DNA of 64,000 bases from Fibrivirga algicola (GTDB lineage: Bacteria > Bacteroidota > Bacteroidia > Cytophagales > Spirosomataceae), in assembly GCF_011742925.1 (NCBI RefSeq), contig NZ_WAEL01000006.1:372001-436000 (forward strand), written 5' to 3'. Made by a program: the position numbers and the translations under genes. The notes under the pieces were generated by a model. That model saw nothing but the letters and a program-made list of their open reading frames with translations, was not told the origin of the DNA and made no database searches. This document shows, piece after piece, positions 8,372 through 17,820 of this stretch (position 1 is the first letter of the stretch; each line of letters opens with the position of its first letter).

Positions 8372-11164
8372 CTATGCGCCAGAAGGCGATTTCCTGTACT
8401 CAGAGGGCGTTTTCTGCGTATGCTGTTTGAAGAAGGTGGTGAAATAGGCAGGCGAACTGAAACCGGTTTCGTCGGCGATCTCAGCCATCGGTTTGCTGGT
8501 TTCGCGGAGCAGATGCTTGGCGCGTTTCAGCCGGACTTCGCTCAGGTAATCCATCGCGTTCATGTTGAGCAGCGCCTGTACTTTTCGATAGAGCTGCACC
8601 CGCGAAAGCCCCATCTCGCGGCTTAGCTTCTCAACGCTGAACGATGAATCGCCCAGGTTTTGCTCGATTAGGGCGGTGAGTTCGTTCAGAAATTTTTTGT
8701 CCTGCCGGTTGCCGTTGGTCGATTGCGACAGAAAATCGGAGGCATAGCGCCGCTGCCATTTCTCCCGGTTTACCAGCGTAGTACGCAGCGTTTCAAGTAG
8801 ATACTGAGTATTAAACGGCTTGGTTATGTACGCGTCGGCCCCAACTCGGGTGCCTTCGATTCGTTGCTCCATCTGGCCCTGAGCGGTCAGTAGAATGACC
8901 GGAATGTGCGAAGTGCGAAGGTCTGCTTTTACCCGCTGGGTAAGTTGCAGGCCGCTCATACCCGGTAGGGTAATGTCGCTGATGATCAGATCGGGAATAA
9001 GCTCCAGCGTGCGTTCCCAGCCTTTTTCGCCGGTTGCCTCGGCAATGATCGCAAATTCATTACTTAGGCGGGTGCTCAGAAAGGCACGCAGGTCGTCGTT
9101 GTCTTCGATCACCAGCAACGTACCTAATTGCCGGTCCGGCTGTGCGATGGCATCTACAACATCATTATCGTCCAGATAAACCGGCAATTGTTGCCGCGTT
9201 GGTAAACCTGTCATTTCGTCGACCAACAGGTGGGCGTTCCCAAGCGGTAGGCGGACGGTGAAGGTGGTGCCCTGCCCTGGGTGCGACTCCACCATAATCT
9301 CACCCTGATGGAGCTGAATAAACTCCATCGACAGGGCCAGTCCAAGGCCTTTCGATAGGCTGAACGGTTTGGTGCCGCTGAAGAACAGGTCAAAGGCGTG
9401 GGTCTGCTCGTCGGGTGTCATGCCTTCACCGTTGTCTCGCACCTGCACCTGCACCTCATTCGTTAATACAGTCAACTCTACGTGAATCAGGCCACCGGGA
9501 GACGTGTACTTGAAGGCATTTGAGAGGAGATTAACAATGACCTTGTCTAACTTCTCGCCATCAAACCAGACAGGCAAACGAGTGTAGGTTGTAATGAACT
9601 GTAGGTCTATCCGTTGCTTTTTGGCGTTGGGAATGAAGTCCTGTACAATGTCCCGAATGAAGGCTATCAGATCTTGTTCAGCAGCGCGGAGGCGTTGTTT
9701 GCCAGCGTCTGTTTTGCGTAAGTCCAACATCTGGTCAACCAGCCGAAGCAGCCGGTAAGCGTTTTTTTGCACCAGCAGCAGGTTGCTCTTCAGGTCGTAG
9801 GCGCTGACGTTTTTTTTGCTCAGCAAGTCCTCTGTCGGTGTTAGAATCAGACTTAACGGGGTGTTGAATTCGTGGGAGATGTATGAGTAGAACCGAAGTT
9901 TCTCCTCCGTTGCCAGCCGGGCCTGCGCCGACACCGTTTCGATCTGGTCCTTCTGGTCCAGAATTTCCTGATTTTGCCGTTCTAGTGTCTGGTAAGCAGC
10001 CTGTTTAGACCGGTATAAATATAGTGCCCAGCCGCCCAACAGCATGAAAATCAATAGACTGACTAACGTGACGTACAGGGCGTACTTCTGCGACGTGTAG
10101 ATCCCATTCAGGTCGTTGATTCGCTGTTGCTGCTTCTCAATATCGACTTGCTGTTCAACGACTTTCTCGTTTTGCAGCTTCATAATACGTACGTTCGATG
10201 AATCGATAAGAGTAATGGGCAACCTGTTTTCGCGCTTGAATGGCTGTTTTTTTAGAATAGCCATAGCGGTACGAATCGCCTCTTTACCACCGGTTGGGTA
10301 GAGTACCGTAGCACTCAGGATGCCGCGGTCTACCAGATCGATGCCTTCGTTGAGGCCGGGTAGCCCATCAACACCAATGATTTTTACCTGCTTGTCGAGC
10401 CCCAATTGCCGGCACACAGTATAGGCTTTCAGAGCCGTGCGGTCATTTTGGGCAAAAATGAGTTGAATGGCAGGTTTGCTGTTCAGCAGTACGATCAGTT
10501 TATCAGCGAAAGAGCGTTTGTCCCAATCACCTTCCAGCTTGGTAATCAGCCGAATACCCGGATGAGCTTCAATCGCTTCCATGAACCCCCGATGCCGGTC
10601 AATATCAGCCGACGAACCGGGCGACTCGCCAATCTCGATTACGTTGCCGTTTCCCTGCAACAGTTGGTTGGCGTACATACCGGCCGTACGGCCTACGTCT
10701 ACATTATCGGCACCCACATAGGCAGTGTATTGGTCCGAAGCGGTTCGGCGGTCGAGAATAATAACCGGAATACCCTGCTGGTAAGCTTGCTCTACAACAG
10801 GTGTAATGGGCAGCGCCGCGTTGGGCGAAACAATCAGCAAGTCGACCCGCTGCTCAATTAATTCCTGAATTTGCCGAATCTGCTGTTCGCTTTGTCCGCC
10901 AGCATCTTTAACGATAAAATCGACTTCGGGCGAGAACGATAACTCCCGATTCATACTGGCACGCATCGTTCTGCGCCAGGTATCGGCTTCAGTACGCTGC
11001 GAAAATCCGATACGATATGTTTTTTCGGGAATGGTAGACTGGCAACCAGTCAATGTTGTTGCCAGATACCATGATAAAGCGAGTAAAAAGTATCCCGTTT
11101 CAAAAACCGATCCACGCAGGTACGTTATGCGATAGCGTGCAATCCTGTCGAAAAAACTGATCAT
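8372..11164 (-). CDS. Hybrid two-component system regulator with periplasmic sugar-binding sensor
   Basis: One 930-residue polypeptide has these parts in order: an N-terminal membrane/lipobox-like segment (TLTGCQS near residue 40); a type I periplasmic-binding domain of LacI/ribose type (about 48-320, with IILDRRTAS and VDGLPGLNEG); a membrane helix (about 360-382); a histidine kinase (SHEFNTPLSL with the phospho-His, NLLSNAFKYTSPGG, DNGEGM); a receiver (LVIEDNDD, SDITLPG with the phospho-Asp); and an AraC-type DNA-binding end. This matches the fructose-sensing regulator type of Bacteroides levan loci such as BT1754. It probably controls the GH97, porter, kinase and GH32 genes. Fructose as ligand is inferred from the neighbours. 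Confidence 0.92.
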   Translation of the reverse strand: MISFFDRIARYRITYLRGSVFETGYFLLALSWYLATTLTGCQSTIPEKTYRIGFSQRTEADTWRRTMRASMNRELSFSPEVDFIVKDAGGQSEQQIRQIQELIEQRVDLLIVSPNAALPITPVVEQAYQQGIPVIILDRRTASDQYTAYVGADNVDVGRTAGMYANQLLQGNGNVIEIGESPGSSADIDRHRGFMEAIEAHPGIRLITKLEGDWDKRSFADKLIVLLNSKPAIQLIFAQNDRTALKAYTVCRQLGLDKQVKIIGVDGLPGLNEGIDLVDRGILSATVLYPTGGKEAIRTAMAILKKQPFKRENRLPITLIDSSNVRIMKLQNEKVVEQQVDIEKQQQRINDLNGIYTSQKYALYVTLVSLLIFMLLGGWALYLYRSKQAAYQTLERQNQEILDQKDQIETVSAQARLATEEKLRFYSYISHEFNTPLSLILTPTEDLLSKKNVSAYDLKSNLLLVQKNAYRLLRLVDQMLDLRKTDAGKQRLRAAEQDLIAFIRDIVQDFIPNAKKQRIDLQFITTYTRLPVWFDGEKLDKVIVNLLSNAFKYTSPGGLIHVELTVLTNEVQVQVRDNGEGMTPDEQTHAFDLFFSGTKPFSLSKGLGLALSMEFIQLHQGEIMVESHPGQGTTFTVRLPLGNAHLLVDEMTGLPTRQQLPVYLDDNDVVDAIAQPDRQLGTLLVIEDNDDLRAFLSTRLSNEFAIIAEATGEKGWERTLELIPDLIISDITLPGMSGLQLTQRVKADLRTSHIPVILLTAQGQMEQRIEGTRVGADAYITKPFNTQYLLETLRTTLVNREKWQRRYASDFLSQSTNGNRQDKKFLNELTALIEQNLGDSSFSVEKLSREMGLSRVQLYRKVQALLNMNAMDYLSEVRLKRAKHLLRETSKPMAEIADETGFSSPAYFTTFFKQHTQKTPSEYRKSPSGA

Positions 11165-11418
11165 CTAGTGAACCGGGCGGGCTTAGTGCTGATCTAAATA
11201 TAATTTATTGTTGAGTTTTTTGAACAGTTAGCAATAGTTCTTTTTCCTGAAACCACGAGAAAAGTGATACTGGTTTAGGCTGGTATTTCTGGCTGAGTGC
11301 CTGCCAGTGCAGGCATTATTAGCCGTGTAAGTCCTTTCGTGTTGGGGGCTATCGCGCTGCATACCGGTAATCGGGCGATCTCCGACAGGCTCAGAACGAC
11401 AAGCGCCAAGCAACGTAC

Positions 11419-12357
11419 CTACACCTCAACCAGCATGGCACCATAAGAGTAGCCGCCTCCGAAAACGGTTACGACAATTCGTTCTCCTTTTTTAAAGGAT
11501 TCCCAGTGTTCGGAAAGGGCGATGGCGCAACCGGCACAACCGGTGTTGCCCAGATACTGAATGTTGGAAAGCAGTTTTTCTTCTGGAAGCCCCAACGTTT
11601 GCATTACATTACGACTGATCCGAAGGTTGGCCTGATGCGGAAGCACGTAATCAACGTCGGCGGCCGTCAGGTTGTGGCGTTCCAGAATCTGAAGGCTGGC
11701 TTTAGGCATATAAATGCAGGCGTTCTGAAACACATCGCGGCCATAAGGCATAATGACACCCTTAACCAAGGGTTGTAGAACAACGGCTTCTACCGCTTTA
11801 CCTGCGTGGGCAGCGCCACCGGTCAGCAGCCCTTTGATCGTGAAGTCACCGTCAGCCTGGCGTTCTTTGGTGATGAGCAGCGCGGCTGCCCCGTCGCCCC
11901 AGAGGTGGCCAGACACGGTATCTTCTTCATTATAGTAGGCTGTATTATGTTCGGAGACGACGACAAGTGCCCGACTTGCTTTGTTCAATGCGAAGTAGCC
12001 TTCCACTATTTCAATGGCATTGAGCAATGATGAACAGGCCGACGAAACAGAAACGGTAGGAATATCAGCAATACCCAGGTAATGCTGAATAGCGTGGGCC
12101 AACGTCACAATGGTATCATGTGGCGTGTAGGTCGCCCCTACGATTAAATCGACAGTTGACAGGTCGGTCTTTTCCTGAAGTCGGGATACGACTTCGATCG
12201 ACATCGTGTTGGTATTCTCACCGGTGCTTGCCTTGCGGCGCTCACTGATACCGGTCCGAGTAGTGATCCATTCGTCGGAAAGTCCGTTGAGTTGAGTGAA
12301 GTGGTCATTGCCGACTATCTGCTCAGGCAAATAGTGACTGACTGCGTGAATAAACAT
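11419..12357 (-). CDS. 3-oxoacyl-ACP synthase III family protein (FabH-like)
   Basis: The protein has 312 residues, close to the usual FabH length. The KAS III triad can be seen: Cys in VSSACSSLL (about residue 107), His in LPHQANLRI and Asn in YLGNTGCAGCA. It would condense an acyl-CoA or acyl thioester with malonyl-ACP, or make a related Claisen product. The usual GNTSAAS motif is replaced by GNTGCAGC, so it may be a paralogue outside primary fatty acid synthesis. No ACP or other fatty acid gene is adjacent. A stand-alone role, for example in a pigment or lipid pathway, is possible. Confidence 0.85.
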   Translation of the reverse strand: MFIHAVSHYLPEQIVGNDHFTQLNGLSDEWITTRTGISERRKASTGENTNTMSIEVVSRLQEKTDLSTVDLIVGATYTPHDTIVTLAHAIQHYLGIADIPTVSVSSACSSLLNAIEIVEGYFALNKASRALVVVSEHNTAYYNEEDTVSGHLWGDGAAALLITKERQADGDFTIKGLLTGGAAHAGKAVEAVVLQPLVKGVIMPYGRDVFQNACIYMPKASLQILERHNLTAADVDYVLPHQANLRISRNVMQTLGLPEEKLLSNIQYLGNTGCAGCAIALSEHWESFKKGERIVVTVFGGGYSYGAMLVEV

Positions 12358-12468
12358 GTGCCGGTTAACTTGGCTTCGAAGACAACAACTGAAAATATCC
12401 CGAAAGTTAAAATCTTCCTGGTAGACGTAGTGTTTATAATTGATATAATGTAAAATTAACTAAAAATA

Positions 12469-13677
12469 ATGCAGTTTGTTCGGCCGAATGTCGTGTTGAA
12501 ATGCATTTTATATACGGTATTGGTGGCTTTTGCATGCTGGTTTTTTCGCGCGCAGGCTCATCAGGCGGCTCAATGGCGAGGGGCTTATTTCTCGATGGCG
12601 GCTAACCTGCCCCTTACCGGCCGCTTCCTGGTTGACACCACTGAGATAAATTATTTCGATCAATTGCCCGGCGATCAACAAGCCACTTACCGCTTTGGCC
12701 GAAGTGCAGTGAGTCAACCTACGGAGTATACGCTGATGCAGATTGGCTATGGCTACATCTGTGCGCTAGCCCGGCGGCTATGGCCCTTCGGCGGAGATGC
12801 GCAGGCCGTCATTTTGTTCCAGACCGTAGTTCATATCGGTCTGTGTATGTGGTTGCTCTGGCTGTTACCCGCTGGGTGGCGCCGACTCGTTTTTCTGCTC
12901 GGCTACGCTTGCAATCCCGTAGTAGTGAAATATGTTACCTACGATTTCTATTACTTCTGGCAGGTAATTCCCAGCTTCCTGTTTATTGCTACGTACCTGG
13001 GCTGGCGACCCGCTTGGTGGGTGGGCTTTTGGCTAGGTCCACTGATTGGCCTGCTTTTTATCTGTCGCCCGGCAATGGCGGGGGCATTGGCTGTTCTTGG
13101 TGCCTTATGGTGGTATCAACGTCAGGTTGGCTTGTTGCTGCTAACGGCAGGACTAGCTACCTGCGTAATTGCGTTTTTGTACCGTCCTGTTCTGTCGGCC
13201 CCCTGGCGACCAGTCTATGTGGGCATAGCAGCCTATCCAAATCCGTACATGAACACGTTGTCAGACAAGGCGGTGTATACTCTTTACAAAGCCCGAACTG
13301 ATTTGGATTACAAGTATGGTGACTCTGAGCCGGCGCAGGAGCAGCGGCTCACGGATGTATTACAGCGAGAGGTGCAAACCCTTTGGGCTACATCACCGCT
13401 TCTGTTTGCCCGTCACGCGGTACTCAATATACTATTGGCCTTTTCAACGGGCTATGTAACGGGCGGCGGGCCGCTCAATTATGGGCTGGCTCTTCTGGGT
13501 TTGCTGGTGTTGATAGGGATGCTCATAGCCCGCCAATACGCAATTGTTCTGGCTGTGCTGGCTACTGTGGGTACGTTCGTGTTATATTATCCGCCTATTC
13601 CCGCCTACATGTACGGGGCTTACCTGTTACTGATTATGGGGTTTTTAGTACCAACTCGTAATACGTCCGCAGCTTAG
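12469..13677 (+). CDS. Polytopic membrane protein of unknown function
   Basis: The protein has 402 residues with roughly nine or ten hydrophobic helices (for example CILYTVLVAFACWFF, LLGLLVLIGMLI and a C-terminal YLLLIMGFLVPT). A long external loop lies after the first helix, the general plan of lipid-linked-sugar glycosyltransferases of the GT-C type, but no motif proves this. The gene is divergent from the KAS III gene. Its last 44 bases overlap the 3' end of a convergent glycosyltransferase gene. A role in cell-surface glycan assembly is only a guess from that neighbour. Confidence 0.7.
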   Translation: MQFVRPNVVLKCILYTVLVAFACWFFRAQAHQAAQWRGAYFSMAANLPLTGRFLVDTTEINYFDQLPGDQQATYRFGRSAVSQPTEYTLMQIGYGYICALARRLWPFGGDAQAVILFQTVVHIGLCMWLLWLLPAGWRRLVFLLGYACNPVVVKYVTYDFYYFWQVIPSFLFIATYLGWRPAWWVGFWLGPLIGLLFICRPAMAGALAVLGALWWYQRQVGLLLLTAGLATCVIAFLYRPVLSAPWRPVYVGIAAYPNPYMNTLSDKAVYTLYKARTDLDYKYGDSEPAQEQRLTDVLQREVQTLWATSPLLFARHAVLNILLAFSTGYVTGGGPLNYGLALLGLLVLIGMLIARQYAIVLAVLATVGTFVLYYPPIPAYMYGAYLLLIMGFLVPTRNTSAA

Positions 13678-14755
13678 CCGCTTCAGTTGCCCAGTTGTAA
13701 TGATGCTCCACAGCCTGGCGTCCCCTTTTCCCCATCTGTGCGGCTTCAGCGGGATGATCGATCAGGTACGTTAAGGCATCGGCTACGGCATCGGCATCAT
13801 AAGGGTCAACGCAGAAGCCGCACTGGTGGCGTTCAACAACCTCTTTATACAACGGAAAATTGGCGGTGACGACGGGCAAGCCCAAGGCCATGTACTCAAA
13901 CAGCTTGGTCGTATAAGACTCGGGATAATCACCAACTGGCTTTAACAGAGCCAGACCAACTGCCGCCCCTTTGGCATAAGGAAGAGCTATTTTCTGGTCG
14001 GTATATCCGTAGAGACGAAGCTGAGTACGTACCTGCCTGTAATCAGCGTTCGCTTCGAGTGTAGCATGCGTAAACGTTTGTCGTCCGAATAGGTGTGCAA
14101 AAAACGGGGTTTGTCTGGTATTGAGTTTGGCGAAAGCAGCCAGTAGCGTATCAATGGCCCGTTCCATGCTGAGCCAGCCAATATAAAAAAAGGTGGCGGG
14201 CTGCTGGCGAGGTAAGTAAGGCCATCTGAATGGCTCCAGGAACGGTAGAGATGCGTAATTGTACACTACAACGGCGGGCTTACGCAAGTTGGTGTAAGTA
14301 GTCAGGTAGCCGTGTTCGGTAAATACGCAGTAGCAGTACCGACGGGCTAATTTATCCAGGAGCAAAAACGATTTCTTAAGAAGCCAGCCATTATTTCTGG
14401 TTTTTAGCTGCAGTTTCTTGAACAGATTCTCCTGAACTTCATAGATCAGCTTGGCACCACGCAGGCGGAAGAGAAACGCAAACGGGATAAACTCAGGTAC
14501 GTAAAAATGCACCAAATTGGGCCGGAGTCGCCAGCATCGCCAGACAATCAGCGGACACGTAATGAGAATGCGCCAGATAATCTGCTCGTAGTAAGGAAGG
14601 TCAACAAAGTGAACTTCAGGGGCCGCCTGCGCGTCGGCCTTGGGAATAGCGCACCAGACGTCATAATCAGCCACCAGTGCCGGGCATTGTTTGTACACGA
14701 TCCGGGGGTCATGTGGCTGGTGGGCGGTAGTAACGTGCAGTACTCTAACTAACAT
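13634..14755 (-). CDS. Glycosyltransferase family 4-like protein
   Basis: The protein has 373 residues. The N-terminal part (RVLHVTTAHQPHDPRIVYKQC) resembles GT4 acceptor domains. The C-terminal Rossmann domain has KLFEYMALGLPVVTANFPLYKEVV and then GFCVDPYDADAVADAL, the conserved nucleotide-sugar site with the Glu of the EX7E-like element. It would transfer a sugar to a cell-surface or lipid-linked acceptor on the cytoplasmic side. Its 3' end overlaps the convergent membrane protein gene by 44 bases. Donor and acceptor are unknown. Confidence 0.87.
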   Translation of the reverse strand: MLVRVLHVTTAHQPHDPRIVYKQCPALVADYDVWCAIPKADAQAAPEVHFVDLPYYEQIIWRILITCPLIVWRCWRLRPNLVHFYVPEFIPFAFLFRLRGAKLIYEVQENLFKKLQLKTRNNGWLLKKSFLLLDKLARRYCYCVFTEHGYLTTYTNLRKPAVVVYNYASLPFLEPFRWPYLPRQQPATFFYIGWLSMERAIDTLLAAFAKLNTRQTPFFAHLFGRQTFTHATLEANADYRQVRTQLRLYGYTDQKIALPYAKGAAVGLALLKPVGDYPESYTTKLFEYMALGLPVVTANFPLYKEVVERHQCGFCVDPYDADAVADALTYLIDHPAEAAQMGKRGRQAVEHHYNWATEAAKLRTYYELVLKTP

Positions 14756-14799
14756 TGGGTGGTGCTGTCATTGGCTAACCGAGATGCGTGATGACGTGT

Positions 14800-15897
14800 C
14801 TACTTGAGCCCGAAAGTACGCAACTCCGTATCAATCTGACTATTCCAGCGGGCTTGCGCACCCTGGTTGATGCCGTGATTTGTTTCGCCGTCGTATTGCT
14901 GCTGTCGTAATCCCAATGCCCGGTACATCTCGATATACTGGTATTGAATGTTGCTGTTGTAATCATTGAGCGACAGGCTGTCGGGATGCACCCGCTTTCT
15001 GAAATCTTCAATGGCCAGTCGGGCAATGTCGAAATGGCGTTGTTCGTGGTTGAGCGCGTAATCGTTGTATCCGATAGACCGCACCCACGACTGACTCTTG
15101 AGCATAAACACCTTCAGTTTCAGCCGCACATTGATGTTGCCTTTATCAACGTCGCTGTGACCTTCATACGCCACGCCGGGCATAATCTGTGCGGCGTAAC
15201 GAGTTAAGGCGGGTGGCGTGGCCCGGAAATCGTCCCAGGTGAGGGGGCGGGCGGGGTCATAAAAAACGGTATCGCTACTAGCGGGCGTACGGCTGTTTAT
15301 GGTAGTGAAGTGCACGTTGATTTTGCTGGCAAGCGCAGGTACGTTGGCTGATTCCTTGTTCATGTAATTGTTCAGATAACGCAGCCCTTCGTTGACACTT
15401 TGCCGGATCACCTTTTCAATAACCTGCGTTTGGCCCGGTGGCCGCTGATACCGCGCATTGCCCTGGTAAGTGATCAGGGGCAGCTGTTCATCTTCGCGCT
15501 TCACATCAAAGGCCATAGTGAGGTTCAATCGCCCATTGATCAGTTCCCTGGGACCAGCGGTTTCAACAAGGCTGCCCACAGTAATGCGCAGCACGATGGG
15601 GCGAAGCGAACGGTTCTGCTTCAGGCTTCGGGTGATGTATCGATAGATGCCTGGAGCAGTGCCTCCGTCGAGATCTACGGCAGTGGCAGACTTATCGGTG
15701 CGCAGGAGCAGGCTGGCAAAAGCGCCGCGTTGCGCCCGGGCATCCTGCACGTTGTCAATATAATACTGCGTGGGTGTAAACGGCAGCGACTCTGCCTGAA
15801 GGGCAATAACCGCATCGCCAGGGGCAGTAGCTGGGGCAAAAGCTGCCACCGAAAGCAGAAATAGACAAAACAGCAATAGCCGGGAAAATAGGTTCAT
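14800..15897 (-). CDS. Secreted DUF922-like putative zinc protease
   Basis: The protein has 365 residues with a signal peptide (MNLFSRLLLFCLFLLSVAAFA). The C-terminal half has LTWDDFRATPP and then NHEQRHFDIARL at about residue 285, an HExxH-like motif with a following Asp. This recalls DUF922 proteins, annotated as secreted Zn-dependent proteases. The N-terminal half is not recognised. It lies upstream of the glycosyltransferase on the same strand with a 44-base gap. Catalytic activity is an inference from the HExxH motif alone. Confidence 0.6.
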   Translation of the reverse strand: MNLFSRLLLFCLFLLSVAAFAPATAPGDAVIALQAESLPFTPTQYYIDNVQDARAQRGAFASLLLRTDKSATAVDLDGGTAPGIYRYITRSLKQNRSLRPIVLRITVGSLVETAGPRELINGRLNLTMAFDVKREDEQLPLITYQGNARYQRPPGQTQVIEKVIRQSVNEGLRYLNNYMNKESANVPALASKINVHFTTINSRTPASSDTVFYDPARPLTWDDFRATPPALTRYAAQIMPGVAYEGHSDVDKGNINVRLKLKVFMLKSQSWVRSIGYNDYALNHEQRHFDIARLAIEDFRKRVHPDSLSLNDYNSNIQYQYIEMYRALGLRQQQYDGETNHGINQGAQARWNSQIDTELRTFGLK

Positions 15898-15905
15898 TGG
15901 TTACG

Positions 15906-15975
15906 GCAGTGCCGAAGCTCCAGCTTCGGTAGGATAGAACTAAGCATGGCAGCCAAAGCTGGAGCTCCGGCGCTA
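15906..15975. repeat. Pair of REP-like palindromes
   Basis: A hairpin with arms CCGAAGCT and AGCTTCGG around CC (15912-15929) is followed about 25 bases later by an inverted, imperfect copy centred on AGCTGGAGCTCC (15952-15971). A related hairpin lies at 45162-45181 at the end of arsN2. The size and paired inverted layout resemble REP elements mobilised by RAYT transposases; no such transposase is in the window. Confidence 0.5.
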
Positions 15976-16181
15976 TAGAATAAACGCGAAAACGAGGCCA
16001 AACGTGCTGTTGCAGATAGGCTTATCGGACTTGTTACACGGTGTTAATAAAGAGCAGGGTATCCAGCTGAGTACTAGCAGGAATAACTACGTATTTATCC
16101 CGTTTTCTTGTAACTTTCACGAGTCTACGCTGCCTTGTAGCGCGCCGATTTATAAAACGCTATACTGGTTCTTTCAACCCG

Positions 16182-17735
16182 ATGCTGCTACGAAACCTGA
16201 ATTGTATGGTGCAATCAGCTCGCCTCTGCTGGCAGGTAGGTTGCTGGATTTTGCTGGCGTACGGCCGCGTCAACGCGCAGGAGTTGATACCAAACGGCGG
16301 ATTTGAAAAATACCAGAACTGTCCCCGGAAGGATAACCTACTCGAGGAGGCGGTGCCGTGGTATAATCCAAATCAGGCCACGCCTGATTTTTACAATCAG
16401 TGCTTCCCAACCAACCAAATTGAAGTGCCACCACGCACCGGCCGCGGGCTGGCCCGGTTATTTCTGGATCAGGGTTGGGCGGAGTACCTCGCCACCCCAC
16501 TCGAGAAGCCACTCGAAGCAGGTACGTGTTATTACTTCGAGATGTATGTCAGTTCCCGAAACCCCAACCAGTACATAGCGGGCACCATCGGCGCGCACTT
16601 CGCGAACCAGCCGCTTACCTCGACGATCAAAAGTCTGCTGATTGCCAAACCGCAGGTGCTCGACACGCAGGTGAAAACGATTTCGGGTTCATTTAAGTGG
16701 GATAAGATCAGTGGCACCTTTGAGGCTAAAGGAGGTGAACGTTACATGACCATTGGCAGCTTCAACACACTGCCGCCCATGCTGGGCTTCTACTACGTGT
16801 TCATCGATGATATTTCACTTGTGCCAATCAATCTTGACCTTGGTAAGGATACGACCCTCTGTGGCCGACAGAGCACGCATCTGCTCAACGCCGGAACGCC
16901 CGGCGCAACCGACTACCGCTGGCATGACGGCAGCACGGCGGCAACGTACCTGGTCACCAAACCCGGCAAATACTGGGTTACGGTCACTACACCCTGCAAG
17001 GTACTGAGCGACACCATTACGGTCGATTACGCCCTGAATTTTACCCTCGGTAACGACACCACGCTCTGTAACGCGCAAACCCTGCTGCTCAACGGCCCGG
17101 CCAACGCACCCAACTACCGCTGGCAGGACGGCTCCGGCCGATCCAGCTTTCAGGTAACGCAGAACGGGACGTACACGCTGCAAATCAGTCAGGCTGGGTG
17201 TGTGGCCGCCGACACCATCCGGGTGGCCTTTATCAAGCCCCCTCAACTGGAGCTGGGTGCCGACAAGGCTCTGTGTGGGGCTGATGTGTACACCATTCAA
17301 CCGGTGTTTGCCGAAGGTACTTTTGCCTGGCAGGATGCCTTCGCTGAGTCTAAGCGCACCGTCAGCCGATCGGGTGTGTACCGCGCCACGGTTACCAACG
17401 CCTGCGCCACTGCCCGCGATTCGGTCGTGATCGACTATACCGAATGTGGCTGCGTGATCTACACGCCCGACTTGTTTACGCCTAACGCCGATGGTATGAA
17501 CGATATCTTTCAGCCTTTTGCCTGTGGCGATATTACTATCAAAACGCTGGCTGTCTTCAATCGCTGGGGAGAACTGATTTTCCGAACCGAAACGGCCCCG
17601 TTTCAGTGGGACGGCTTCACGAAAGGTGTCCTTACCCCCGGCGGTGTCTATGCCTGGCAAATAGACTACGAGCTGAATCAGGCCGAAAAAATTCTCCAGA
17701 AACAAAAGCAGGGCCGCCTGATTGTAGCGTATTGA
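16182..17735 (+). CDS. Secreted protein with gliding-motility-associated C-terminal domain
   Basis: The protein has 517 residues. A hydrophobic leader ends near VNAQE; a second in-frame ATG at 16206 gives an equally good signal peptide. An N-terminal region resembling the OmpA-associated domain of Bacteroidetes surface proteins (LIPNGGFEKYQNCP) is followed by repeated modules of the type LGKDTTLCG...YRWHDGS at about residues 220-420. The C-terminal CHU_C/gliding-motility-associated domain has FTPNADGMNDIFQPF, NRWGELIF and GVYAWQIDY. Such proteins leave through the type IX secretion system and sit on the cell surface, possibly as adhesins. Confidence 0.85.
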   Translation: MLLRNLNCMVQSARLCWQVGCWILLAYGRVNAQELIPNGGFEKYQNCPRKDNLLEEAVPWYNPNQATPDFYNQCFPTNQIEVPPRTGRGLARLFLDQGWAEYLATPLEKPLEAGTCYYFEMYVSSRNPNQYIAGTIGAHFANQPLTSTIKSLLIAKPQVLDTQVKTISGSFKWDKISGTFEAKGGERYMTIGSFNTLPPMLGFYYVFIDDISLVPINLDLGKDTTLCGRQSTHLLNAGTPGATDYRWHDGSTAATYLVTKPGKYWVTVTTPCKVLSDTITVDYALNFTLGNDTTLCNAQTLLLNGPANAPNYRWQDGSGRSSFQVTQNGTYTLQISQAGCVAADTIRVAFIKPPQLELGADKALCGADVYTIQPVFAEGTFAWQDAFAESKRTVSRSGVYRATVTNACATARDSVVIDYTECGCVIYTPDLFTPNADGMNDIFQPFACGDITIKTLAVFNRWGELIFRTETAPFQWDGFTKGVLTPGGVYAWQIDYELNQAEKILQKQKQGRLIVAY

Positions 17736-17820
17736 TGGGGAAAACTCCTTAAAAGAGCCATCGGCTCCACCGATTGTCTAGCGGCAGGTGCCGACCTGCT
17801 GCCAGACAGTACGTACATAC

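Noticed and set aside
16815-17705. Open frame of about 296 codons on the minus strand inside the gliding-motility-type gene
   Set aside because: The plus-strand frame has clear domains; the opposite frame shows no family motif.
17760-17815. Small hairpins between the gliding-motility-type gene and the ABC exporter
   Set aside because: Stems of 5-7 bases without T-runs; too weak to call terminators.
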